Positions 25,251 through 32,922 of a DNA stretch of 42,999 nucleotides are shown here, in pieces. Origin of the DNA: Caldilineaceae bacterium. GTDB taxonomy: Bacteria > Chloroflexota > Anaerolineae > Caldilineales > Caldilineaceae. The stretch spans positions 1 through 42,999 of the forward strand of contig JAHBVF010000046.1 of the NCBI GenBank assembly GCA_019637685.1. The letters are read 5' to 3'. Made by a program: the position numbers and the translations under genes. The stretch's first letter is position 1. Each line of letters begins with the position of its first letter. The notes beneath the pieces are model-generated. The model searched no databases and was not told where the DNA came from. It saw only the letters and a program-made list of their open reading frames with translations.

Positions 25251-25436
25251 TCAGATAGCCCCACCGATCCGGTATCTGCTGATGCGCAGGTGGGCCTGAC
25301 TGTGGACGGCGTCAATGGTTGCTTGCAGGGCATTTTCGTCAAAGCCGGATGCACCCATCAGCACAGCCTCGGCTTCGGTTGCGCAAAACGTAGCCGGTGC
25401 GTGGTATTCATTCCAACGGATGGGATTGGTGGTCAT
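25251..25436 (-). CDS. Small protein, first gene of the ATPase operon
   Basis: A 61-aa protein (MTTNPIRWNEYHAPATFC...) that I do not recognise. It has no membrane segment and a basic C-terminus (HLRISRYRIGGAI). I use the ATG at 25436, with GGAAG 5 nt upstream; an ATG 8 codons earlier lacks a ribosome site. It stops one base before the ATPase ATG, so the two are probably coupled, and a strong promoter lies about 50 nt upstream. It could be a partner or regulator of the ATPase, which is inference from position only. Confidence 0.6.
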   Translation of the reverse strand: MTTNPIRWNEYHAPATFCATEAEAVLMGASGFDENALQATIDAVHSQAHLRISRYRIGGAI

Positions 25437-25840
25437 TGTCGCTTCCATCGGGTGGGGCAAGTATTGTTACAACAGACGATGTCCAGTATAACAAAGGCTT
25501 CTCTCGCTGTCCACAGATTTCCATTTGGGTTGAATTGGCTATGCCTTGCAGACTGAGATGCCGTTACAATCTATGGGCAATTCTCCGCGGGCAGACAAAC
25601 CTCACGAAACTTCTATATAGGACCCCCCCCAGATACCTATTGCATCCCACCTAATAATAGCCTAACGTATGTGTAAAGCACGCGTAACCAAGTGCATCAG
25701 AAAACGTAGGCTAAAGATAAAGCCCTAAATATAAATCGTAGTGGTTTACATGGGTTCTTTCGACAAACCAGTGGTCTCCAAGTCAGTATAAACCACATGG
25801 ATCAAGAACAGCATGGATACTAATGACTGAGGAAAGCCAT
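25437..25840. other. Divergent AT-rich intergenic region
   Basis: It holds the minus-strand promoter at 25485-25513. Toward the plus-strand subtilase gene it is AT-rich and gene-free. An inverted repeat GTGGTTTA (25741-25748) / TAAACCAC (25789-25796), each arm close to a CATGG, brackets a TATAAA (25787-25792). It could be an operator, but no good -35 was found for the plus strand. Confidence 0.4.
25485..25513 (-). promoter_or_regulatory. Promoter of the small-protein/ATPase/GT operon
   Basis: On the minus strand TGGACA (25508-25513), a 17-bp spacer and TATACT (25485-25490) with an extended TG, about 50 nt before the ATG at 25436. Confidence 0.6.
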
Positions 25841-27511
25841 ATGATAAACACAACACATAATCACAAAAGACTAATTCTTATCATTCTTTTGGCCTTTCTC
25901 TTCTGGTTCAGCCTGCAATTGGTGAATCCAGTCCACGCGGGCAGCAAACCATCCGATTCTGCCCATACAGTGCTAATCAAGTTCCAGGAAGACACACCAG
26001 CAGCGAATCGAGCGAGCGTAATCGGCGAGATGGGTGGGGAAGAGACGATGTGGCTGGCTGCAATCTCCACAGCCCAGGTGCAGTTGCCCACCAATTGGGC
26101 CACGGCGCGCAGCGGCAGCGACGCGCTCTCGATTGCCAGCAAAAGTCCGTTTGTGCGCTCGGTCGAATTCGATGCAGTGGTGGCTGGAATCCCTGCGGTG
26201 GAAGAGCGCATGAAGAGTGTGCCCTGGGCCGACAATAGCACCATTCCCATGGCGCCCATTCGGGTCAATGACGCTGACTATAACAATCCGCAAATGCAGG
26301 TCTATGCGCCGGATATTATTCAGTTAACACTGGCCTGGAATTACACAATGGGATCACCTGATGTAAAAATCGCTATCCTTGACAGCGGAATCCTGGCATC
26401 CCATCCAGAGTTCGCCGGCCGGGTGCTCCCAGGCTACGATTTCATCAACGATGATACAGACCCCCACGACGATTACGGCCATGGAACCCATGTGGCTGGC
26501 ATTGCAGCGGCAGGAGCGAACAACAACATCGGTATGCTGGGTGTTTGCCCACGCTGCTCGATTATCCCGGTGAAGGTGCTGGACAATCACAACCAGGGAT
26601 CGTGGGCAAGTGTGGCTGCGGGCATTCTCTTCTCTGTAGATGCCGGGGCCAATGTGATCAACCTGAGTTTGGGCGGCACATCGATTTCCCAGGCTGTGGA
26701 GGACGCCATCCAGTATGCGGTCGAACACAACGTTCTGGTGGTGGCAGCAGCGGGCAACGGTCGCTCCGATACACCCTTTTATCCGGCAGCGCTGGACGGA
26801 GTAGTGGGCGTGGCCGCCACCCGCAATGACGACACCCGTTGGTCATTGAGCAATTACGGCTCGTTTGTTGAAGTCTCTGCACCGGGATACGCCGTTTATA
26901 GCACCTACAACGACCTGAACAACACCTATCACGGGTACAATTATATGAGCGGTACGAGCATGGCTGCCCCCCATGTGGCTGGGCTGGCAGGGCTGATCTT
27001 CAGCCAGAACCCCAAGGTCACCGTGGCCCAGGTGCGCGCACGACTACAGAGTACAGCCGTTGATCTAGGTGATCCAGGCCGGGATGACTATTTTGGATAC
27101 GGACGAATTAATGTTTTTGCCAGTTTGCAAGCAGGTGCTCCTGTGATTCAGCCTGACGCAGCAGCAAGCGGGGTTGTGTGGCAGGACAAAAATATCAATG
27201 GCGTGTGGGAACAGGACGAGCGTGCGGCCACCGAAACCCTGCTAATCCAATTGCGGCATCTGGATGGTACGCTGATCAAAGAGACTACGCCCAATGAGGC
27301 TGGTCAATGGCGTATCGCCGATATTTATCCCGGTTCCTATCGCATCGTTGCCCAGGCGATCGGGAATACCCGAATCACGACACAACACACATTCACGATT
27401 GATTTACAAAGCGGCCAAGAGATCACAGGTTTGAATTTTGGTACGGCCCAAATTGACCCGGCAGCTTCGACTTTTCGGGTCTTTGCTCCAACAATCCAGG
27501 GAACCCGGTAG
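25841..27511 (+). CDS. Secreted subtilisin-like protease with SdrD B-like C-terminal domain
   Basis: A 556-aa exported S8 protease. The signal peptide is hydrophobic at about residues 9-30 (LILIILLAFLFWFSLQLV). A short propeptide precedes the catalytic domain, with D181 (ILDSGI), H214 (GHGTHVAG), S373 (SGTSMAAPH) and AAAGNG as the oxyanion region. After about residue 440 an SdrD B/Cna-like beta domain follows: GVVWQDKNINGVWEQDE, then LNFGTAQ. The last residues (FRVFAPTIQGTR) carry no sorting motif. I chose the ATG at 25841 because GAGGAAAG lies just upstream; the in-frame ATG at 25823 is weaker. Its composition is less GC-rich than the other two subtilases. The LysM gene follows. Confidence 0.92.
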   Translation: MINTTHNHKRLILIILLAFLFWFSLQLVNPVHAGSKPSDSAHTVLIKFQEDTPAANRASVIGEMGGEETMWLAAISTAQVQLPTNWATARSGSDALSIASKSPFVRSVEFDAVVAGIPAVEERMKSVPWADNSTIPMAPIRVNDADYNNPQMQVYAPDIIQLTLAWNYTMGSPDVKIAILDSGILASHPEFAGRVLPGYDFINDDTDPHDDYGHGTHVAGIAAAGANNNIGMLGVCPRCSIIPVKVLDNHNQGSWASVAAGILFSVDAGANVINLSLGGTSISQAVEDAIQYAVEHNVLVVAAAGNGRSDTPFYPAALDGVVGVAATRNDDTRWSLSNYGSFVEVSAPGYAVYSTYNDLNNTYHGYNYMSGTSMAAPHVAGLAGLIFSQNPKVTVAQVRARLQSTAVDLGDPGRDDYFGYGRINVFASLQAGAPVIQPDAAASGVVWQDKNINGVWEQDERAATETLLIQLRHLDGTLIKETTPNEAGQWRIADIYPGSYRIVAQAIGNTRITTQHTFTIDLQSGQEITGLNFGTAQIDPAASTFRVFAPTIQGTR

Positions 27512-27566
27512 CATTTGGGCTACTCAGTAGCCACCAGATTACTGAGAGTTCCCTAAAAATTTCTCA

Positions 27567-27590
27567 GGTATCCTCCTGCAATAGGATGCC
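27567..27590 (+). other. Small hairpin upstream of the LysM gene
   Basis: GGTATCCT (27567-27574) pairs with AGGATGCC (27583-27590) with one G-T, just before the LysM ribosome site. A separate palindrome, GGCTAC-TCA-GTAGCC, is at 27518-27532, right after the protease stop. Neither has a T tract. Confidence 0.3.
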
Positions 27591-27611
27591 TGTAATAAAC
27601 AGGGGGAAGTA

Positions 27612-28244
27612 GTGTCATACAATCAGAAGGCAATTGTGAAAGGGAATGCAGGGAGGTTACGCCGATCAGGGCAAAAGTTCTCGTCTCAACTGTGCCTTGT
27701 AGCCACAATCATCGCCATTTTATGTTTTTTTATGCCCGTCGCCACATCTTCGGCTCAGGCCCAAGAGGAATCGATTCATATCGTAAAACCTGGCGAATCA
27801 CTCTCTACGATTGCAGCCCGCTATGGGGCAAGTGTCTACACTTTGGCCCGTTACAACAACATCGCCAACGTCAACTATCTGCGGGTAGGCCAGGTCATCC
27901 GAATTCCAGGTGCATCCGTAGCGCCCGCGCAGCCAGTCTATCCGACACCCACCCGCGAGTATGTGCCGCCCACGGCAACACCAATGGCACCCGTTGATCC
28001 ATCCGAGCCAACGCGGACACCGGTTCCGACGTCCATCACGGTCGACTATCCAACACCGACTTTGACGCCCGTCATTCCAACCCCGACGCCCAAAGGGCCA
28101 ATGATACGGACCCATATTGTGATGTCGTTTGAAACACTGACGGGCATCGCCTATCTCTACGGGACAACACCCTCGTTGATCAAAGCACGCAATGGCTTGA
28201 CCAGCGATAGAATTTATCGGGGACAGCGCCTGATCATTCCCTAG
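27612..28244 (+). CDS. Exported protein with two LysM domains
   Basis: A 210-aa protein. A basic N-terminus and one hydrophobic segment (about residues 28-48) form a signal peptide or anchor. LysM domain 1 is at 56-99 (HIVKPGESLSTIAARYGAS to GQVIRIPG). A Pro/Thr-rich linker (about 100-165) leads to LysM domain 2 at 166-210 (HIVMSFETLTGIAYLYG to GQRLIIP), which ends the protein. LysM binds peptidoglycan or chitin-like glycans, so it probably tethers to the cell wall. There is no catalytic domain. The GTG start at 27612 has GGGGGAAG upstream. A bidirectional terminator follows. Confidence 0.88.
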   Translation: MSYNQKAIVKGNAGRLRRSGQKFSSQLCLVATIIAILCFFMPVATSSAQAQEESIHIVKPGESLSTIAARYGASVYTLARYNNIANVNYLRVGQVIRIPGASVAPAQPVYPTPTREYVPPTATPMAPVDPSEPTRTPVPTSITVDYPTPTLTPVIPTPTPKGPMIRTHIVMSFETLTGIAYLYGTTPSLIKARNGLTSDRIYRGQRLIIP

Positions 28245-28282
28245 CTGCGCCACAACCACCCGTTCCACAATCACAAAAGATG

Positions 28283-28328
28283 AAAGCAAAGAGTCCCCGG
28301 CCGCTGACAGCCAGGGACTCTTTGCTTT
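28283..28328. terminator. Bidirectional terminator
   Basis: A perfect 15-bp stem, 28283-28297 with 28314-28328, has a 16-nt loop. The A-rich left arm and T-rich right arm give U-rich ends on both strands. It lies between the convergent LysM and PA14 genes. Confidence 0.75.
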
Positions 28329-28336
28329 GCCCACGG

Positions 28337-30508
28337 CTATTGGAGAGAGTCAACCGTCACTGGTTGATAGAACTCATCAACAAACTGGATATTCAGTTCT
28401 GACAGGCGGGGCAGCGAATCTCTATCCAACACCACTGCATCTGCCCTGCTGCCCCACGGAGCGACCCGGCTGGTCCCTGAAGAAAGGATACGCACCTTTA
28501 CAAAAAGATCGTCAGCTTCGGCGCGCACATCCACAATTTGCACGGTTTCACCCATTCGATCAGCCCCCAGAATCGCTACCAGAGCAATCTGCTGGTCGAA
28601 ATCGGGCGTTGCGGATGTTGAAATCATCACCGGGGAAACGGGCGGAGCGCCAGGTACTTTCGCCGAATTTCCTGTAACAACAGGTGTCGCGGTTGGGGTC
28701 ACAGTCGCCGTCGGCGTGGGGCGCTGGCTGGCTCGGGCAGATTTGGGCGGGCGCAGACTGTCCAGCAGATCGCTCCACTCGCCTTCCGATGCAACCAACT
28801 GGAAGATACTTCTTTTCGGCGACAGGAGCAGAGGCATTTCCAAACGGGCAAAGGCAACCGGCTGGCCGATGTCCGGATTCTCCGGAATGGCAGTTGCAGT
28901 GCCGCCGCTGGCAATAACCGTGGCCGTCTCTGTGATCTCAGGTGTGGCGGTAGGGGTCGAGGTTTCAGCCGACTCCGGTGTCGGCGTTGGGGTCGCGGTT
29001 GACGGGTCAGTCGCTGTGGCTGTAGCCGGTGGCATATCGGTGGGCGTGGACGTGGGCGTCCAAGTCGGCGTCCAGGTCGGTGTCCAGGTGGGCGTGTGGG
29101 TCGGCATCGGTTCGGGGGCCAGCTCCCACCAGAAGTTGACCAGCGCGCCGCCCGTCCGTTCGTAGTATTCCACTTCGATCTGGTGGTTGCCACCGGGCAG
29201 TTCCACTTCTGTGGCTACAGTGCGATCCGATCCATCCTGCCATTCGTCCAACAGCAATTGGCCGTCCATACGCACGCGCAGGCCATCGTCCATGCGCGCG
29301 TAGAAGCGATAGCGCCCTGGGTCAAAAGCAACCGTCCGCTTCCAACTGACCGAGAAGTTGTCGCCGCTGATGACCGGAGCCGGGCTGCCATCCCCCCAAT
29401 TAAAGTTGATGGTGGCATCATCCCGCACCAGTGCCGGGTCTCCCTGCAAATTGGGATTGGTGAAATAGCGCCCTTCCCAGCCGGTGAAGGTGAGTTGGCG
29501 CTCCCACCAGAAGCGGGCCAGTGCGTTGCCGGTGCGCTCGAAGTATTCCACCCGCAAGGAGTGGCGACCAGCGGAGAGAGAGACAGTAGCAGAAGCGATG
29601 CGCTGGGAGCCAGCCCGCCATTCGTCCAGCACCAATTGATCGTCGACAAAGAGACGTGCCCCGTCGTCCATCTCCAGGAAGAAGTGATAGACACCGGCAT
29701 CAAAGTTCAACTGGCGTGTCCAGCGGGCGCTGAACTGGTCCGCGGGCAAAACCGCCGCGGGAGAGCCGCTGCCCCAGTCAAAAAAGACCGCGGGGTCATT
29801 GCGCACCAGCGCCGGTTCACCGGAAAGGGTCGCGTTGGCCCAATAATCACCACGCCAGTCGCTGATGACAATCGGCGTGGCCGCGGCTGCCGTCGTGGCC
29901 GTGGCGCTGGGCGTGGCCGCGGTAACGGCTGTCGGGGTGGGGGTTTGGACGATAAGTCCACCAGCCGTTGCAGTAGGGGTAGCCGCGGCCACAGGCGTTG
30001 TGGACTGGCCGGTTGCTACTGGCGTCACTCCCTGACCGGGTATCACTTCAAATTCTGCAGTGGCCTGTAAATTACCATCTGCGGTGTAGGCCACAATTGT
30101 ATGGAGGCCGGGGCTGAGCCAGCGCGGGCTGATGGGGTAGAGAAAGCCGGTTGTCACTGTGCCGTTGCTGTCGGCTGCGCTGGCGGCCAGAATACCGCTG
30201 CGTCCTGTGTCATCGCTGAGCACCACCAGCACCAGGTCCTTGGCAGGCCAGCCATTGCCCACCACCTGCACATAGACACCCGCATAACCACTGGGCGGGG
30301 AAATGGCAATCTGAGCGCGGTCGCTGTTGCCCCCAGGCAGGACAACCGGTGTACGCGCTGGGCCAGTCGGAGCGAACAGAGAGAGGCAGGCGCTCAACAC
30401 CAACGCGGCCAGAACCAGAACAGCGAACAGCGGGCCGCGGCCGTGGCGCAGTCTATGCCAACCCGCCAGTCGGAAGCTGTCGAAGGAAATTTGTCGGTTT
30501 TTCGTCAT
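28337..30508 (-). CDS. Lipoprotein with two PA14 domains and a C-terminal PrcB-like region
   Basis: A 723-aa exported lipoprotein. A basic N-terminus and hydrophobic helix end in the lipobox LSAC (Cys 41). An Ig/IPT-like domain covers about 66-155 (ISPPSGYAGVYVQVVGNGWP). Thr/Pro linkers flank PA14 domain 1 (216-337, WRGDYWANATLSGEPALVR) and PA14 domain 2 (342-463, WEGRYFTNPNLQGDPALVR). A long WTPTWTPT-type linker (467-560) precedes the last 160 residues, which look like a PrcB-type beta domain (EGEWSDLLDSLRP, then ALVAILGADRMGETVQIVDVR) split by another Thr/Pro insertion. PA14 domains bind carbohydrate, so it is probably a surface glycan-binding protein. GCAGGTG precedes the ATG. Confidence 0.85.
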   Translation of the reverse strand: MTKNRQISFDSFRLAGWHRLRHGRGPLFAVLVLAALVLSACLSLFAPTGPARTPVVLPGGNSDRAQIAISPPSGYAGVYVQVVGNGWPAKDLVLVVLSDDTGRSGILAASAADSNGTVTTGFLYPISPRWLSPGLHTIVAYTADGNLQATAEFEVIPGQGVTPVATGQSTTPVAAATPTATAGGLIVQTPTPTAVTAATPSATATTAAAATPIVISDWRGDYWANATLSGEPALVRNDPAVFFDWGSGSPAAVLPADQFSARWTRQLNFDAGVYHFFLEMDDGARLFVDDQLVLDEWRAGSQRIASATVSLSAGRHSLRVEYFERTGNALARFWWERQLTFTGWEGRYFTNPNLQGDPALVRDDATINFNWGDGSPAPVISGDNFSVSWKRTVAFDPGRYRFYARMDDGLRVRMDGQLLLDEWQDGSDRTVATEVELPGGNHQIEVEYYERTGGALVNFWWELAPEPMPTHTPTWTPTWTPTWTPTSTPTDMPPATATATDPSTATPTPTPESAETSTPTATPEITETATVIASGGTATAIPENPDIGQPVAFARLEMPLLLSPKRSIFQLVASEGEWSDLLDSLRPPKSARASQRPTPTATVTPTATPVVTGNSAKVPGAPPVSPVMISTSATPDFDQQIALVAILGADRMGETVQIVDVRAEADDLFVKVRILSSGTSRVAPWGSRADAVVLDRDSLPRLSELNIQFVDEFYQPVTVDSLQ

Positions 30509-30640
30509 AAGAACACCTGCTAGACTGATAAGGGTATAAACCGTCGATGAATCGCTGCTGTTCTGACGAAGGCAACGCGTTCAAAGTTCCCCAAGCCCAA
30601 AAAGTAACCTTTTCCCACCAGAATACCACTACTTGTATAG

Positions 30641-31885
30641 ATGCGCATGGAACCACCTTCACAGAGCAACCGGCAAGAATATCCACACACCACAGACGCT
30701 GCGCTGGTCGCGCATGCACTGGCGGGGGATAAAGACGCCTTTGGTCTGCTGGCAGAACGTCACTACGCGCTGGCGCTGGGTATGGCCCGCCGAATGCTCG
30801 GCTCGATAGATATAACCGAAGAAGTGGTGCAAGAAGCTCTGCTCCGCGCCTATCTCAGCCTGGACAATCTGCGGGAGCCAGCGCGCTTTTCAGCCTGGCT
30901 GTGCGGGATCGTCCTCAATCTCTGCCGCAGCTATCTGCGCCGCAGACCCACACACCCGCTTTCACTCGAAGTGTTGGCCGGCGGTGTAGCCTTCGACGCT
31001 CTGCCCTTTGCCAGTGTCGAACCCGGCCCGGAGGAGATGGCCGAATTTCACGAGCAGCATCGGCTGATTCTGGCCGCGGTCTATGAACTATCGCCCAGAA
31101 ATCGGGATGCAGTGCTGCTATTTTACTACGACGACCTCTCTGTACGTGAGATTGCGCTGTTGCTTGGCATTTCGGTGGCAGCGGTCAAAGGGCGGCTACA
31201 CAAATCCCGCAGGGAAATAAAAGAACGTCTGGGCGGCACTATTTTCTTGCCAGGCACTGCACAGCAGACAAGTGTACCAATCGACGAAAATCAGCTACAA
31301 AAGGAAAGGAAAAGCGCTATGATTCCTGTTACAGTCTTGGACGTAGTGATCAATCCAGTCAGTGAACACCGGGTAATTGTGCTGCACGACGCACACGGAC
31401 AGCGGATATTGCCGATTTGGGTGGGTCCATACGAAGGGGATAACATTGCCCGCTATTTATTGGGCAATGGAACGGATCGTCCGTTGACCTACGATTTCAT
31501 CGCTTCGCTGCTAAACGCCAGCGGGGACGCGCTGGAAGAAGTGCGGATAGAAGCGCTGCGGGGTTACACCTTTTATGGAATCGCAAAGGTGCGCACGGGC
31601 GAAACCGTCGTAGAGATAGATGCCCGGCCCAGCGATATCATTGCTCTGGCTCTGCGTACAGGCAGCCCAATACTGGTAGCAGAAGATGTGATGGAGGCCA
31701 GCGGCGCGGCTATCCCCCCACAAACGGAGATGGAATCTCTGGGCCAGGGGTTGCGCCAACAGAAGGAGCAACAGACAGAAACGGCTGGCAGACCTGCTGA
31801 GGAATCTTCTATCAGCAAAGAAGAAGAAGGAACGCTGGCACAGCGGGCCTTTTTGGAGGACTTCTTTAGTCGCTCCACAGATTGA
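30641..31885 (+). CDS. Sigma-70 family sigma factor fused to a bifunctional nuclease (DUF151) domain
   Basis: A 414-aa fusion. Sigma region 2 is at about 19-103 (DKDAFGLLAERHYALALGMARRML, then FSAWLCGIVLNLCRSYLRRR). Sigma region 4 is at about 134-195 (LSPRNRDAVLLFYYDDLSVREIALLLGIS, then AVKGRLHKSRREIKERL), as in ECF sigma factors. From residue 227 there is a BFN/DUF151 domain (VVINPVSEHRVIVLHD, ILPIWVGPYEGDNIA, DARPSDIIALALRTGSPI), ending in an acidic Gln/Glu-rich tail. The sigma part would direct RNA polymerase; BFN domains have reported DNase/RNase activity. The ATG at 31319, exactly at the BFN start, has AAGGAAAGGA 8 nt upstream, so a free BFN protein may also be made. The ATG at 30641 has no clear ribosome site. 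It overlaps hom tail-to-tail by 20 nt. Confidence 0.9.
   Translation: MRMEPPSQSNRQEYPHTTDAALVAHALAGDKDAFGLLAERHYALALGMARRMLGSIDITEEVVQEALLRAYLSLDNLREPARFSAWLCGIVLNLCRSYLRRRPTHPLSLEVLAGGVAFDALPFASVEPGPEEMAEFHEQHRLILAAVYELSPRNRDAVLLFYYDDLSVREIALLLGISVAAVKGRLHKSRREIKERLGGTIFLPGTAQQTSVPIDENQLQKERKSAMIPVTVLDVVINPVSEHRVIVLHDAHGQRILPIWVGPYEGDNIARYLLGNGTDRPLTYDFIASLLNASGDALEEVRIEALRGYTFYGIAKVRTGETVVEIDARPSDIIALALRTGSPILVAEDVMEASGAAIPPQTEMESLGQGLRQQKEQQTETAGRPAEESSISKEEEGTLAQRAFLEDFFSRSTD
31301..31321 (+). promoter_or_regulatory. Internal ribosome binding site and ATG at the BFN domain
   Basis: AAGGAAAGGA (31301-31310) is followed 8 nt later by the in-frame ATG at 31319. This is better than any site in front of the full-length start. 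Confidence 0.55.
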
Positions 31886-32894
31886 CCACATCCCGCAGCA
31901 TCGCGGCCGCAGTGGGCAGGGGTTCCCGCTCCCAGATTTTGTGGAACATTTTCCCATACAGATCGCTGTGGATTTCCACACCCATTTCCCAGCCGTCGCA
32001 CCCGGCCAGAAAATCGTCGGCGGGCAGAGCCATCGGAGCGACCGAAAGCTGGTAGCCATTCCCTGTCTGCTTCGCCTCGGCCACCAGTTTGATGACGTTG
32101 CCCTGCGCCCGTTCTGCCGTCAGTTGCTCGGCGGTGATGGCCGTAATTCCCTCCACCGCCACATCGGCCAGTGTCATCTCCACGCCCAGAAAGCTGTTGG
32201 CGAGAATCGTCAATTTGTTGGCCGTGTCCCAGCCCTCCACATCCAACGACGGGTCGGTCTCGGCGATGCCCCGGCGTTGGGCCTCGGCCAGGGCGTCGGC
32301 GTAGGAGCGCCCACCCGCCATCTCGTCCAGGATGAAGTTGCTGGTGCTGTTGAAGATGCCCCGCAGCAGGGAAATGTCCGCGGCGATCAGGTCCCGGCGG
32401 CCAATGTTGATCACGGGCAGCGCGCCGCAGACAGTGGCGGAGAAGGCCAGCCCAGCGCCATTGGCCGCGGCCAGCCGGTGCAGTTCGTGGTAGGCCAGCA
32501 CCAGTGGCCCTTTGTTGGCCAGCACACAGGAAATCCCCGCACCCAGCGCAGCCCGGACGTACCCCAGCCCCGGTTCGCCGTCGCTCAGGTTGACTGGCGA
32601 GGCTTCCAGCAAAAAGTCACAGGAGCCGGGAAGGGAAAGGAATTCGGCCAACGATACCCCAGGCTTGTATTCGGGCAGATCGGACACACGCCCGCCGGCC
32701 TCCTTGCGCAGACGCAGGCCGTGAGGATCGAAGCCATCCATATTTACAGAGAAGCCGCTGCTGTCCGCCACCGCGACGACGCGCAAAGCCAGGTCGTAGT
32801 CCGCGGCCAGCCTGTCGGATTTCGTCTCCAGAATGCGCAGGAAGTTGCGTCCCACATTGCCCAGGCCAGAGAGGGCGATGTCGATGGTTTGCAT
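31866..32894 (-). CDS. hom: Homoserine dehydrogenase
   Basis: A 342-aa NAD(P)-dependent dehydrogenase. The Rossmann motif GLGNVG is at residues 10-15, followed by FLLEASPVNL, the conserved VLANKGPLVL and the substrate-domain segment RGIFNSTSNFILDEMAGG, with AETDPSLDVEGWDTANKL. These match the homoserine dehydrogenase catalytic region. There is no C-terminal ACT domain, so it is the short form and probably not allosterically inhibited through ACT. It reduces aspartate semialdehyde to homoserine in threonine/methionine synthesis. The ATG at 32894 is preferred to the TTG at 32900. The 3' end overlaps the sigma-BFN gene by 20 nt. The NTPase gene begins divergently 28 nt from its start. Confidence 0.9.
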   Translation of the reverse strand: MQTIDIALSGLGNVGRNFLRILETKSDRLAADYDLALRVVAVADSSGFSVNMDGFDPHGLRLRKEAGGRVSDLPEYKPGVSLAEFLSLPGSCDFLLEASPVNLSDGEPGLGYVRAALGAGISCVLANKGPLVLAYHELHRLAAANGAGLAFSATVCGALPVINIGRRDLIAADISLLRGIFNSTSNFILDEMAGGRSYADALAEAQRRGIAETDPSLDVEGWDTANKLTILANSFLGVEMTLADVAVEGITAITAEQLTAERAQGNVIKLVAEAKQTGNGYQLSVAPMALPADDFLAGCDGWEMGVEIHSDLYGKMFHKIWEREPLPTAAAMLRDVVNLWSD

Positions 32895-32922
32895 TACCAA
32901 AATCTTTCGCCGCAGGGTTGAT

